Positions 45,640-53,529 are shown, numbered from the stretch's first letter. The stretch: DNA of 64,000 nt from Nocardia rhizosphaerihabitans (GCF_014646295.1 NZ_BMNE01000012.1:62001-126000); one strand, 5' to 3'. Made by a program: numbers and translations. Notes: generated by a model from the letters alone, not told the origin.

Positions 45640-45747
45640 GTGAACAACGCCATCATCGCCGATACCGGTTCCGCAACCGAACTGCTGGACATCGTCAACT
45701 TCCTGAGTCTGATGTCCTCGGCCTCGGGCAGCCTGCTGCTGGCCTGA
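45640..45747 (+). CDS. 35-residue peptide with TGSA-helix motif, no signal peptide
   Basis: GTG at 45640, directly after AAGGAGAGAAT, to TGA at 45747. It reads MNNAIIADTGSATELLDIV, then NFLSLMSSASGSLLLA. It has the same DTGSA plus amphipathic Leu helix plus SSxSGS pattern as its exported neighbours but no N-terminal signal. The strong ribosome site and a dedicated terminator make it a convincing gene despite its size. The lack of a signal peptide recalls corynebacterial PorA/PorH. Confidence 0.68.
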   Translation: MNNAIIADTGSATELLDIVNFLSLMSSASGSLLLA

Positions 45748-45756
45748 GTCAGGCTT

Positions 45757-45792
45757 CACCGGCGCCCGTCGAATACTCGGCGGGCGCCGGTG
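45757..45792 (+). terminator. Terminator after the 35-residue peptide gene
   Basis: A perfect 12-bp stem (CACCGGCGCCCG and its complement) with a 12-base loop. Confidence 0.82.
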
Positions 45793-46062
45793 CTGTGTGC
45801 AGGGGAAATCTGCCCGATAGTGCTCGGGATGGATTCCGGCGATAGTTTTCCGCACGGCGATTGTTATGCGCGAAATGCCTAGGTGTGACGCAGGTCTACT
45901 TCTGGCGATGTATTCGCTGGTCGGTGAAAGTGAGCGAAGGCAATTGGACGCCTCACGTTTCACTCGTGTTCATAGACACGTATGTACCCGAACATCTGGT
46001 CTGCTAAACATATTCGCGCCAGCCGATTTCCGGTTCGGTGACAGAACTTCAGGAGATTATCA
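45793..46062. other. Promoter region of the 46063 gene
   Basis: About 270 bp, relatively AT-rich. CTGCTAAACATATT at 46001-46014 is the likely promoter core, roughly 50-60 bases before the ATG, and AGGAGATTATCA is the ribosome site. Confidence 0.5.
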
Positions 46063-46332
46063 ATGCGCAAGATGCGTACCCTCGGCATTGTCGCCATCGC
46101 GGCGGGCATCATCTTCGGCGGCACGGGTGTCGCCTCGGCCGACGAGACCGTTTCGGGCTCGGCCAACCTGGTTACCGGCCTGTCGAACCTGCTGAGCTCC
46201 GGCTCCGGTGAGACCAAGCCGCTGCCGACCGCCGTTGCCGACGACGAGGTCGTTTCGGGCTCCGCCAACCTGGTTACCGGTCTGAGCAACCTGCTGAGCT
46301 CCGGCTCGGGCGAGACCAAGCCGCTGCCGTAA
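46063..46332 (+). CDS. Small exported protein with a duplicated SGSA-helix unit
   Basis: 89 residues. Signal peptide to about residue 26 (TGVASAD). The mature protein is two identical 26-residue units (30-55 and 64-89), each with VSGSANLVTGL, SNLLSSGSGE and TKPLP, joined by eight residues. The repeat is also clear in the DNA (46150-46227 and 46252-46329). It is the cleanest example of the local motif. AGGAG precedes the start. No family recognised. Confidence 0.75.
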   Translation: MRKMRTLGIVAIAAGIIFGGTGVASADETVSGSANLVTGLSNLLSSGSGETKPLPTAVADDEVVSGSANLVTGLSNLLSSGSGETKPLP

Positions 46333-46350
46333 TCAGCCACACGCGTGCGA

Positions 46351-46394
46351 AGCCGCCGTGGTTAGTGCCTGCTGGCATCTCTGCGGCGGTTTTT
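46351..46394 (+). terminator. Terminator after the 46063 gene
   Basis: AGCCGCCG pairs with CGGCGGTT, followed by a run of T (46389-46394); an inner stem can form in the loop (GTGCC/GGCAT). Confidence 0.75.
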
Positions 46395-46409
46395 CGTTTC
46401 CGCGGTGGG

Positions 46410-47123
46410 TTACCGCGCGGGGATCAGGCGGTAGAGCCACCAGGGACGGGTGGGGAAGGCCGGGTCGTAGATGCGCAGGAGCAACCGGCGTTCGATGCCG
46501 GTGCTGCGTTCGCGGACACGCAGGTGCCGGCGGGCGATGTCCTGGGGGCGGACGTCGCTGGTCCACACGGGATCCCAGTCGGGGGATTGGCCGCAGGATT
46601 CGGTGATCGCGGTGACGCGCTGGGTGGGCGAGAGCGGGGCGAGCATGCGGAAGGCATGGACAAGGATCTGGGCTTCGGTGGTCCAGTCGATGAAGACCTT
46701 CTTCGCCGCCGGATCGAGGAACATCCACTCGAGCATGTTGACGCCCGCACCGAGGCCGGGGAACAGACGCTGGTAGTCGGCGTTCGCGGCGAGCAGGTCC
46801 ATGGTGGGGAAGCGCTGCAGGCAGGCCGGATGGGTGAGGCTGGCCAGATCGGCGAGGTCCTCCGCGGACGGTGTCGCAGGCGCCGTGCCGGAATCGAGGG
46901 CGGGCAGGCCGAGAACCAGGATGTGCTTGCGATACCAGAGCGGCACATCCAGCGAATCGAAAAGTCGCTGCAACATAGCGGGATTCGGCACCAGCGCACC
47001 CGACTCGATCTGACTGATCAGCAACGGCGCCATCTGCGCCCGCACCGCGAGCTCGGTGCGCGCCAGACCCGCCGCCATCCGCCGCTCGCGCAAATACACA
47101 CTGAGCGCAGTACTTTCACCCAT
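46410..47123 (-). CDS. XRE regulator with MmyB-like ligand domain
   Basis: 237 residues from the ATG at 47123. The N-terminal helix-turn-helix LRERRMAAGLARTELAVRAQ and LISQIESGALVPNPAMLQRL is XRE-type. The rest matches the MmyB-like regulator domain: AANADYQRLFPGLGAGVNML then WMFLDPAAKKVF. Such proteins bind fatty-acid-like ligands in Streptomyces relatives. The target is unknown; the upstream gap to fadE5 is terminator and repeat sequence. Confidence 0.87.
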   Translation of the reverse strand: MGESTALSVYLRERRMAAGLARTELAVRAQMAPLLISQIESGALVPNPAMLQRLFDSLDVPLWYRKHILVLGLPALDSGTAPATPSAEDLADLASLTHPACLQRFPTMDLLAANADYQRLFPGLGAGVNMLEWMFLDPAAKKVFIDWTTEAQILVHAFRMLAPLSPTQRVTAITESCGQSPDWDPVWTSDVRPQDIARRHLRVRERSTGIERRLLLRIYDPAFPTRPWWLYRLIPAR

Positions 47124-47520
47124 CACGACCCCCGAGCTCACCCCGCACCGACGGTAATTCCCAGGGTACGCCGTGGAATGTCGCGCGAACCCCTCGTTCG
47201 CGCGACATCGTCGCCGGATCGGTGTCAGCCCACGGCGTGCGCGGCCACCCGCACCCGGCCGGGTGGTGCGTGTCGCGAACATGCTGCAGGCGTTGCCATT
47301 CGGCGGGCCCTTCCGGCTGGTTCGCCCAATAGACCGCAACGACGAACGGTCCGGAGTCAAGAGACTCCGGACCGTTCAACTGGTCTCGTAAGAACAGTCT
47401 CGTAAGAACATGGGTAACTCACCGGGAACCGGCTAACTCCCCACGTCCCTCACCGCCGGCCGCGTACCAGGCCGATCACCCACCTGGGTCTGGCCTGAAT
47501 ACGCGGAGAGGCGGAACAGC
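47124..47520. other. Region with hairpins, direct repeats and a shared 26-bp element
   Basis: Contents in order: a perfect 14-bp hairpin with loop AAGA at 47345-47376; two copies of TCTCGTAAGAAC at 47384-47395 and 47398-47409; a 26-bp element at 47404-47429 that recurs inverted at 63787-63812; and an imperfect hairpin (CAGGCC/GGCCTG, 47468-47497) that may terminate fadE5. No gene is seen. Confidence 0.7.
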
Positions 47521-49356
47521 TCAGAAGGCGGCTTCGTCCAGTTCCATGATGTCGTTGTCCAGGTTGGCCAGGATCGCGCGGGTGGCGGTCAGCTCGGGCA
47601 GGACGTTGCGGGCGAAGAACTGCGCCGAGGCGACCTTGCCGGTGTAGAAGGCGACATCGGAGCCGGTGGCGCCGTTGTCCAGGGCGGCGAGGGCGATCTC
47701 GGCCTGCTGCAGCAGCTGCCAGCCGATGAACAGGTCGCCGACGGCCATCAGGAAGCGGACCGAACCGAGGCCGACCTTGTACAGCTCGGTCGGCTGCTCC
47801 TGGGCGCCCATCAGGTGGCCGGTCAGGGTGGCGGCCATGGTCTGGACGTCCTCGAGGGCGGTGGCGAGCAGCTTGCGCTCGCCCTTGATGCGCTCGTTGG
47901 CGGAGTCGGCGTCGATGAACTTCTGGATCTGGCCTGCCACGTGGGCCAGGGCCACACCGCGGTCACGCGCGATCTTGCGGAAGAAGAAGTCCTGCGCCTG
48001 GATGGCGGTGGTGCCCTCGTACAGCGAGTCGATCTTCGCGTCGCGGATGTACTGCTCGATCGGGTAGTCCTGCAGGAAGCCGGAGCCACCGAAGGTCTGC
48101 AGCGAGTCGGTCAGGTACTGGTAGGCGCGCTCGGAGCCGACACCCTTGACGATCGGGAGCAGCAGGTCGTTCACGCGGAACGCGACGTCCTTGTCGGCAC
48201 CCGAGACCGCGGCGGCGATCTCTTCGGTCTGGTGGGCGGCGGTGTAGAGGTAGATCGCGCGCAGGCCCTCGGCGTACGCCTTCTGCATGGCCAGCGAACG
48301 ACGCACGTCCGGGTGGTGGGTGATGGTCACGCGGGGCGCGGCCTTGTCGGTCATCTGGGTCAGGTCGGCACCCTGGACGCGGGTCTTGGCGTACTCCAGC
48401 GCGTTCAGGTAACCGGTCGACAGGGTCGCGATGGCCTTGGTGCCGACCATCATGCGAGCGTTCTCGATGACGTCGAACATCTGCGCGATGCCGTTGTGGA
48501 TCTCGCCGACCAGCCAGCCTTTGGCGGGAACGCCGTGGCCGCCGAAGGTGACCTCACAGGTGGCCGAGGCCTTGATGCCCATCTTGTGCTCGACGTTGGT
48601 GACGAACACGCCGTTGCGGTCACCGTAGGTCTCGGTCTCGAAGTCGAAGTGGACCTTCGGGACGTAGAACAGCGACAGGCCCTTGGTGCCCGGGCCCGCG
48701 CCCTCGGGGCGAGCCAGCACCAGGTGCATGATGTTCTCGAACATGTCGTCGGAGTCACCCGAGGTGATGAAGCGCTTGACGCCCTCGATGTGCCACGAGC
48801 CGTCTTCCTGCTTGATCGCCTTGGTGCGGCCCGCGCCGACGTCGGAGCCGGCATCCGGCTCGGTCAGCACCATGGTGGCGCCCCAGTTACGGTCGGCGAT
48901 CTTGGCAGCCCACTGCTTCTGCTCGTCGGTGCCGTTGTTGAAGAACACCTGGGCGAAGCCGGCGCCCGCGGCGTACATCTGGATCGGCGGGTTGGCGCCG
49001 AGAACCATCTCGGACAGCGCCCAGGTGATGGCGGAGGGAGCGTTCAGGCCGCCGAGCTCCTCGACGACGCCGACCTTGGCCCACTCGCCCTCTTCGAGCG
49101 CCTTGTAGGACTTCTTGAAGGACTCGGGCAGGGTGACGGTGTGGGTGTTCGGGTCGAAGGTGGGCGGGTTGCGGTCCGCGTCGGCGAACGACTCGGCCAG
49201 CGGGCCCTCGGCCAGGCGACGGACCTCGGAGAGCATCTCCTTGACGGTGTCGGTGTCCAGGTCACCGAAGGTGCCCGCATCGAGCAGCTTGTCGATGCCG
49301 AGGACCTCGAAGAGGTTGAACTCGAGGTCGCGAACGTTTGCCTTGTAGTGGCCCAT
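47521..49356 (-). CDS. fadE5: Acyl-CoA dehydrogenase FadE5
   Basis: 611 residues from the ATG at 49356, the same length as M. tuberculosis FadE5. A FAD enzyme that introduces the alpha-beta double bond in acyl-CoAs, with broad chain length. Motifs: MVLTEPDAGSDVGAGRTKA, FITSGDSDDM, the catalytic-region EGTTAIQAQDFFFRKIARD and QTFGGSGFLQDYPIEQY. The extended N-terminal and C-terminal parts are typical of this class. Palindromic operators precede it at 49454 and 49481. Confidence 0.94.
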   Translation of the reverse strand: MGHYKANVRDLEFNLFEVLGIDKLLDAGTFGDLDTDTVKEMLSEVRRLAEGPLAESFADADRNPPTFDPNTHTVTLPESFKKSYKALEEGEWAKVGVVEELGGLNAPSAITWALSEMVLGANPPIQMYAAGAGFAQVFFNNGTDEQKQWAAKIADRNWGATMVLTEPDAGSDVGAGRTKAIKQEDGSWHIEGVKRFITSGDSDDMFENIMHLVLARPEGAGPGTKGLSLFYVPKVHFDFETETYGDRNGVFVTNVEHKMGIKASATCEVTFGGHGVPAKGWLVGEIHNGIAQMFDVIENARMMVGTKAIATLSTGYLNALEYAKTRVQGADLTQMTDKAAPRVTITHHPDVRRSLAMQKAYAEGLRAIYLYTAAHQTEEIAAAVSGADKDVAFRVNDLLLPIVKGVGSERAYQYLTDSLQTFGGSGFLQDYPIEQYIRDAKIDSLYEGTTAIQAQDFFFRKIARDRGVALAHVAGQIQKFIDADSANERIKGERKLLATALEDVQTMAATLTGHLMGAQEQPTELYKVGLGSVRFLMAVGDLFIGWQLLQQAEIALAALDNGATGSDVAFYTGKVASAQFFARNVLPELTATRAILANLDNDIMELDEAAF

Positions 49357-49453
49357 GTGAGTACTCACTCTCCGTTGAGTTCTGGTGCGGTCGGTTGTGC
49401 GCCGTTCCCGCCCGTCTGACGTCCACCGGGGTAGCCTTGCCGGTTTTCCGCAT

Positions 49454-49469
49454 GCTACTCGCGGGTAAC
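49454..49469. promoter_or_regulatory. Degenerate CTTACTC/GAGTAAG-type site upstream of fadE5
   Basis: GCTACTCGCGGGTAAC, a weaker match to the TetR-associated palindrome at 28153, 38431 and 53413. Confidence 0.5.
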
Positions 49470-49480
49470 TTACCGACCAT

Positions 49481-49496
49481 ATTACCGGTGGGTAAT
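49481..49496. promoter_or_regulatory. Second palindrome upstream of fadE5
   Basis: ATTACCGGTGGGTAAT, 6-bp arms ATTACC/GGTAAT around GGTG, about 125 bases before the fadE5 start. It differs in sequence from the site at 49454 and may bind another TetR-type protein. Confidence 0.6.
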
Positions 49497-49589
49497 CCTC
49501 TCGGCAAAGGGGCTGGGAGCAATGTGACGTGAAAAACACGCGCGAGCGCGGAGATGTTGCTCGCCGCGGGCGCGGGGCTACCGTGAGGT

Positions 49590-50183
49590 GTGCGCATCGA
49601 GACGAGTGCCGGACCCGCCGAGATCGAGCTCGACGAGATCGCCGAGCCGGCCTTCTTACTGGTGATCACGCACGGCGCCGGCGGCGGTGTCGACGCGAAA
49701 GACATTCTGGCGGTGCGAGATTCGGCGATCGAGGCCGGTGGAACGGTCGCTCGGGTCGTGCAGCCGTACCGGGTCGCCGGGCGCCGGGCGCCGGGGTCGG
49801 CGGACAAGCAGGACGAGGCGTGGCTCGAGATCGTCGCCGCGTTGCGTGATCGGTTTGCCGGGGTGCCGGTTGTCCAGGGGGGTCGCAGCAACGGGGCGCG
49901 GGTGGCGTGTCGGACGGCCGTCGCGGTGGGTGCGCGCGGGGTGATCGCGCTGTCTTTCCCGCTGCATCCGCCCGGGAAACCGGAGAAGAGCAGGCGCGAG
50001 GAGCTGCTCGCGCCCGGTGACATCGAGGTCGTGGTGATCAACGGTGGCAGCGACCCGTTCGGGGTGCCCGATGCCGCCGACGCGGCCGAGGTGACAGTGA
50101 TTCCGAAGCAGGCGCATTCGTTCCGGACCGGGTTCGACGTGATCGCGGCGACAGTGGAACCCTGGTTCGCCCGCTGGCGCTAG
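49590..50183 (+). CDS. Alpha/beta-hydrolase family protein (KANL3/Tex30-like)
   Basis: 197 residues from a GTG at 49590. The compact hydrolase fold shows LVITHGAGGGVDAKDI (oxyanion region), the nucleophile loop GGRSNGARVACRTA, Asp in NGGSDPFGVPD and His in KQAHSF. The substrate is unknown. It may be cotranscribed with the flavodoxin gene 38 bases downstream. Confidence 0.85.
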   Translation: MRIETSAGPAEIELDEIAEPAFLLVITHGAGGGVDAKDILAVRDSAIEAGGTVARVVQPYRVAGRRAPGSADKQDEAWLEIVAALRDRFAGVPVVQGGRSNGARVACRTAVAVGARGVIALSFPLHPPGKPEKSRREELLAPGDIEVVVINGGSDPFGVPDAADAAEVTVIPKQAHSFRTGFDVIAATVEPWFARWR

Positions 50184-50221
50184 GCTTCTGCGGACAGCTT
50201 CGTTCGAGAGGCAGGGGGACC

Positions 50222-50686
50222 ATGAAAGCGCTCATCGTGTGCACGTCCAAGTCGCACGGCAACACCAGGAAAGTCGCCGAGGCCATCGGGTCGGTGCTCG
50301 ACGCGCGGGTGGTCGACCCGGCGCAGATCAGCGCGGCCGAGCTCGGCGAGTACGACCTGGTCGGCTTCGGGTCGGGGGTGTACTGGATGACGCTCGACGC
50401 ACGGCTGCGCGAGTTCGTCGACGCGCTGCCCGTCGGAGCAGGCCAGGAGGCGTTCGTCTTCGCCTCCAGCGGGCTGCCCGAGCCGGGATTTCGCCCCTAC
50501 CTGCGCAATCTCGGCGACCAGCTGGTCGACAAGGGGTTCGAGGTGGTCGGTGGCTTCGCCTGCCGCGGGCTCGACACGATGGGGCCGCTCGGGCTCGTCG
50601 GCGGGCTGAACAAGGGGCGGCCCAGCGCCGACGACCTGACTTCGGCGCGCGAATTCGCCGAGCAGCTACGCGGACGCTTCGCCTGA
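50222..50686 (+). CDS. Flavodoxin-family protein
   Basis: 154 residues. The FMN phosphate loop TSKSHGNTRKVAEAI is at the N-terminus, as in flavodoxins, and the fold continues with YDLVGFGSGVYWMTLDARLR and ASSGLPEPGFRPYLRNL. It is likely an electron-transfer or menaquinone-dependent oxidoreductase-type protein. AGGCAGGGGG precedes the ATG. It overlaps the convergent methyltransferase by 21 bases. Confidence 0.87.
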   Translation: MKALIVCTSKSHGNTRKVAEAIGSVLDARVVDPAQISAAELGEYDLVGFGSGVYWMTLDARLREFVDALPVGAGQEAFVFASSGLPEPGFRPYLRNLGDQLVDKGFEVVGGFACRGLDTMGPLGLVGGLNKGRPSADDLTSAREFAEQLRGRFA

Positions 50687-51355
50687 TTCCGGCAGGTCGC
50701 GTTCGGCGACCACCAGGGCGTCGATCGCGTCGGGCCCCTCGGTCGGGCGCAGAACCGCGTCGGCGATGCGAATCGTGAGATGGTCGCCCGCCGCGCCGAG
50801 CTCGGCCCGGATGTCCTCGGGCGTGAACAGGATCGCCGGGTCCTGCGGGCCGCCGTAACCCTGGGTGAGGTTGCGGGTGTCGTGGCCGAGGACCAGGAGC
50901 ATGCCGCCGGGGGAGATCATGGCGGCGAGTTCGCGCAGCAGGGCGCCGCGCTCCTCGGCGGGCAGGTGCACGAACACCATCAGGATCAGCTCGTACGGGC
51001 CGGTGATCCCGGCTGCGGCGAGGTCGGTGATGTCGGCGCAGTGCCAGTTCACCCGGGAGCGGACCGAGCGGGACAGGCGCGCGGCGACCGTTCTGCCCTT
51101 GTCGATGCCTACCTGGGAGAAGTCGACGGCGTCGACGTGCCAGCCGTGGGTGGCCAGCCAGAGCGCGTGGCGGCCCTCGCCGCAGGCCAGGTCGAGTGCG
51201 CGTGGCAGGGGAGGTGGTGTGCCACCGGTTTCGTCGGGCAGTAGGGGAACGCGGCGATCGAGGCCGTAGACATACTCGACCACCGTGCTGTTCGGCGGTG
51301 CGCCCCAAACCAATTCACTCTGGGCATATCGAGCATCCCACTCCGCCGCGTCCAT
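50666..51355 (-). CDS. Class I SAM-dependent methyltransferase
   Basis: 229 residues starting MDAAEWDARYAQSELVWG, as in thiopurine/TehB-like methyltransferases. SAM motif ALDLACGEGRHALWLA, then VDAVDFSQVGIDKG and LILMVFVHLPAEERG. The substrate is unknown. Confidence 0.85.
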   Translation of the reverse strand: MDAAEWDARYAQSELVWGAPPNSTVVEYVYGLDRRVPLLPDETGGTPPPLPRALDLACGEGRHALWLATHGWHVDAVDFSQVGIDKGRTVAARLSRSVRSRVNWHCADITDLAAAGITGPYELILMVFVHLPAEERGALLRELAAMISPGGMLLVLGHDTRNLTQGYGGPQDPAILFTPEDIRAELGAAGDHLTIRIADAVLRPTEGPDAIDALVVAERDLPESGEASA

Positions 51356-51379
51356 GCCATGCAGTCTATGGGGGCGACG

Positions 51380-52486
51380 CTACAGGCGGGTACGCATCAG
51401 GACGACGTTGTATTGGGTGTGGATGGTCGTCATGAAGTAGAGGTCGCGGCCGGTTTGGTACGGGAAGATCGACGGGGCGTAGGCGGTGGGGAGTTCGCGG
51501 GCGTCGATCAGGACCTCGGGGGCGCTCCACGGGCCTGCCGGAGAGGGCGCGCGGCGCATCACCACGGAGTTGAACGGGTCGGTGGTCAGAGAGATGAACT
51601 GGCCGAGGTACTCGTTGTACATCACCGACAGCTCGCCGACGCCGCCCATGATCGGGGCCGCGGCGTTCACGTCGTTGAGCTTCCAGCCGCTGCCGTCCCA
51701 GTACTCGTAGGCGCCGAGGTTCTCGATCTCGGCTTCCGGGACGCGCGCGATGAACGCGTCGTTGTTGCGGCCCGAGCGGGTGCCGTACTCGTAGACGAAG
51801 CCGCCGTCCTTGAGGAAGGCGTTCATCTGGAAGTTGCTGTTGCCGCCCTCGTCGGGGCGGCGGGTGTGGGCGAGATCGGCCCAGGTCTCGCCGTTGTCGG
51901 CGGAGGCGGCCAGGCCCGAGTAGCTCGTTGTCCACTCGCCCGGCGCGTCCCAGGTCTTCACCGACATCAGCGACAGGTACTGCACGCCGTTGGCGGAGAT
52001 GCCCGCGGTCGGGATGCGGCTGATCTCCAGGAACGGGATCTTCGGGCTGGGGATGAGATCGCGCGCCTGGCCGATGACATCGCGCACGACACTGTCGAAG
52101 AAGATGCCGCTCGCCGGGTCCTTGGTGTGGCTGCGGACCAGGATGTTGGACCGCCACGCCCAGGTGCTGCCCGCCAGCAGGTTCGGGAAGCCGATGCCGG
52201 CGGTGTCGCCGAAGGCGGTCAGCATCTCGCCGCGGCCGTTGTCCCACATGATGCCGAGGTCGGTGCCGAGGACGTTGTAGTTCTGGGTGTTGTTCGGGCT
52301 CGCCATGCCCGTGACCTGGAAGACGGCTTGCGTGCGCCCGTGCAGCGCTGGCAAGCCGTGGGTGCCGTTGAGGACGGGAATCGGGTTGATCGCGTTCGGA
52401 TTTGCCACGGCGGGCGTCGCTCCGCTCACCAGCAAGGCCGTGGCACCCGCCAGTGCGGCCAGCAGGATGGAACCGGTCTTGTTCAC
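51380..52486 (-). CDS. Secreted DUF4185 protein, candidate endo-D-arabinanase (GH183-type)
   Basis: 368 residues from the GTG at 52486 (GGAGG upstream); a longer start at 52555 would hide the signal peptide. The signal peptide ends near SGATPAVAN. The remainder has the repeated blade-like strand pattern of DUF4185, with VLGTDLGIMWDNGRGEMLTAF near the start (two short segments), EWTTSYSGLAASADNGETW and YNEYLGQFISLTTDPF. DUF4185 proteins of mycobacteria were recently assigned as endo-D-arabinanases acting on arabinogalactan/lipoarabinomannan; activity here is by family only. Confidence 0.85.
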   Translation of the reverse strand: MNKTGSILLAALAGATALLVSGATPAVANPNAINPIPVLNGTHGLPALHGRTQAVFQVTGMASPNNTQNYNVLGTDLGIMWDNGRGEMLTAFGDTAGIGFPNLLAGSTWAWRSNILVRSHTKDPASGIFFDSVVRDVIGQARDLIPSPKIPFLEISRIPTAGISANGVQYLSLMSVKTWDAPGEWTTSYSGLAASADNGETWADLAHTRRPDEGGNSNFQMNAFLKDGGFVYEYGTRSGRNNDAFIARVPEAEIENLGAYEYWDGSGWKLNDVNAAAPIMGGVGELSVMYNEYLGQFISLTTDPFNSVVMRRAPSPAGPWSAPEVLIDARELPTAYAPSIFPYQTGRDLYFMTTIHTQYNVVLMRTRL

Positions 52487-52657
52487 GGTCGTCGGCGCCT
52501 CCAGGTCACGCCGAAATCGGGGACGCTCCAGGTTCAGCTGTGTCGCGTACCACATTTCGACTGATGGATGAATCGCAGCGATGTTAACAGTGGATAGGAG
52601 CCGTGTGGGCTACCTCGATTCGTGAGTCGGCATGAACAATTGTCCAATTGCCTGGCG

Positions 52658-53404
52658 CTAGCTACCAGTCAGTGCCTTACGCAGCAGCAATGGCACCTGG
52701 GCCGCTCGTTCGGCGGCGAAGGTCGCGCGAGAATTCCGCTGCCAGGAGCGGTCGAATAGGCGCTTGGCCGCGGCGACGGCGCGCGGATCGCGGGCGGTGA
52801 TCCGGTCGGCGAGGATTTCCGCCGCCGCCTGCGGGTCGTCCGCGATGTCGGTGATCAGGCCGATTTTCCGAGCGTGCGCGGCGTCGACGGGGTCGGCGGT
52901 CATGGTCAGCAGCAGGGCCTGGTCGATGCCGATGAGCTGGGACAACGAGGCGGCGCCCGACATGTCCGGAATCAGGCCGTGCGCGGCCTCCATGACCGAG
53001 AATTCCGCGCTCGGCGCGGCGATGCGGAAATCGGCGGCCAGCGCGAGCTGCAATCCGCCGCCGAAACAGCGGCCGTGCACGGCGGCGATCACCGGAACGT
53101 CCAGGCGTCGCCAGGCCCAGCAGGCTTCCTGGAATGTGTTGGTGCCGCGCCACGGTCGTGGCAGGAATTCGCGGACGATAGCCAGAGGGTCGCGGGTGGC
53201 GGCCGCGATATCGAGTCCGCTACTGAAACTCGGCCCGTTGCCGCTCACGATGACGACCCGGGTTTCTTTGTGCTCGGCCACTTTTCGGGCCGCGGCGACC
53301 AGATCGCGCAGCATTTCCAGCGTGAGCCCATTGTGTTTGCCGGGACGGTTCAAGGTGATATATGCGCGGTCGCTCTCGAAGCGTGCGGTGATGTGGTCTC
53401 CCAT
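52658..53404 (-). CDS. Enoyl-CoA hydratase/isomerase family protein
   Basis: 248 residues. Crotonase oxyanion-hole segments are VIVSGNGPSFSSGLDIAAAT and VHGRCFGGGLQLALAADFRIA (as shorter parts), with EFSVMEAAHGLIPDMSG in the position of the catalytic acids. The reaction is hydration or isomerisation of an acyl-CoA. The palindrome at 53413 lies nine bases before its start. Confidence 0.9.
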   Translation of the reverse strand: MGDHITARFESDRAYITLNRPGKHNGLTLEMLRDLVAAARKVAEHKETRVVIVSGNGPSFSSGLDIAAATRDPLAIVREFLPRPWRGTNTFQEACWAWRRLDVPVIAAVHGRCFGGGLQLALAADFRIAAPSAEFSVMEAAHGLIPDMSGAASLSQLIGIDQALLLTMTADPVDAAHARKIGLITDIADDPQAAAEILADRITARDPRAVAAAKRLFDRSWQRNSRATFAAERAAQVPLLLRKALTGS

Positions 53405-53412
53405 GGGGCTAT

Positions 53413-53428
53413 CTTACTCGCGAGTCAG
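53413..53428. promoter_or_regulatory. Palindromic operator upstream of the enoyl-CoA hydratase
   Basis: CTTACTCGCGAGTCAG, with a perfect ACTCGCGAGT core. It is close to the sites at 28153 and 38431 and overlaps the translation-initiation region of the minus-strand gene. Confidence 0.68.
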
Positions 53429-53529
53429 TTCCGGGTCGGTGGTTCGGTGTGGCCCTGGGGGCGGTGGTGCGGCATGATCCTCCACGGCTGCGCATCGGCC
53501 GATGCGCGTCGATCGAGAGGACTCGAGTA

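Noticed and set aside
47384..47409. Recombination site from the paired TCTCGTAAGAAC repeats
   Set aside because: Only two short direct copies, no integrase or resolvase gene nearby; more likely part of a regulatory region.
47815..49419. 534-codon open frame opposite fadE5
   Set aside because: Antisense shadow; fadE5 is complete and of exact family length.
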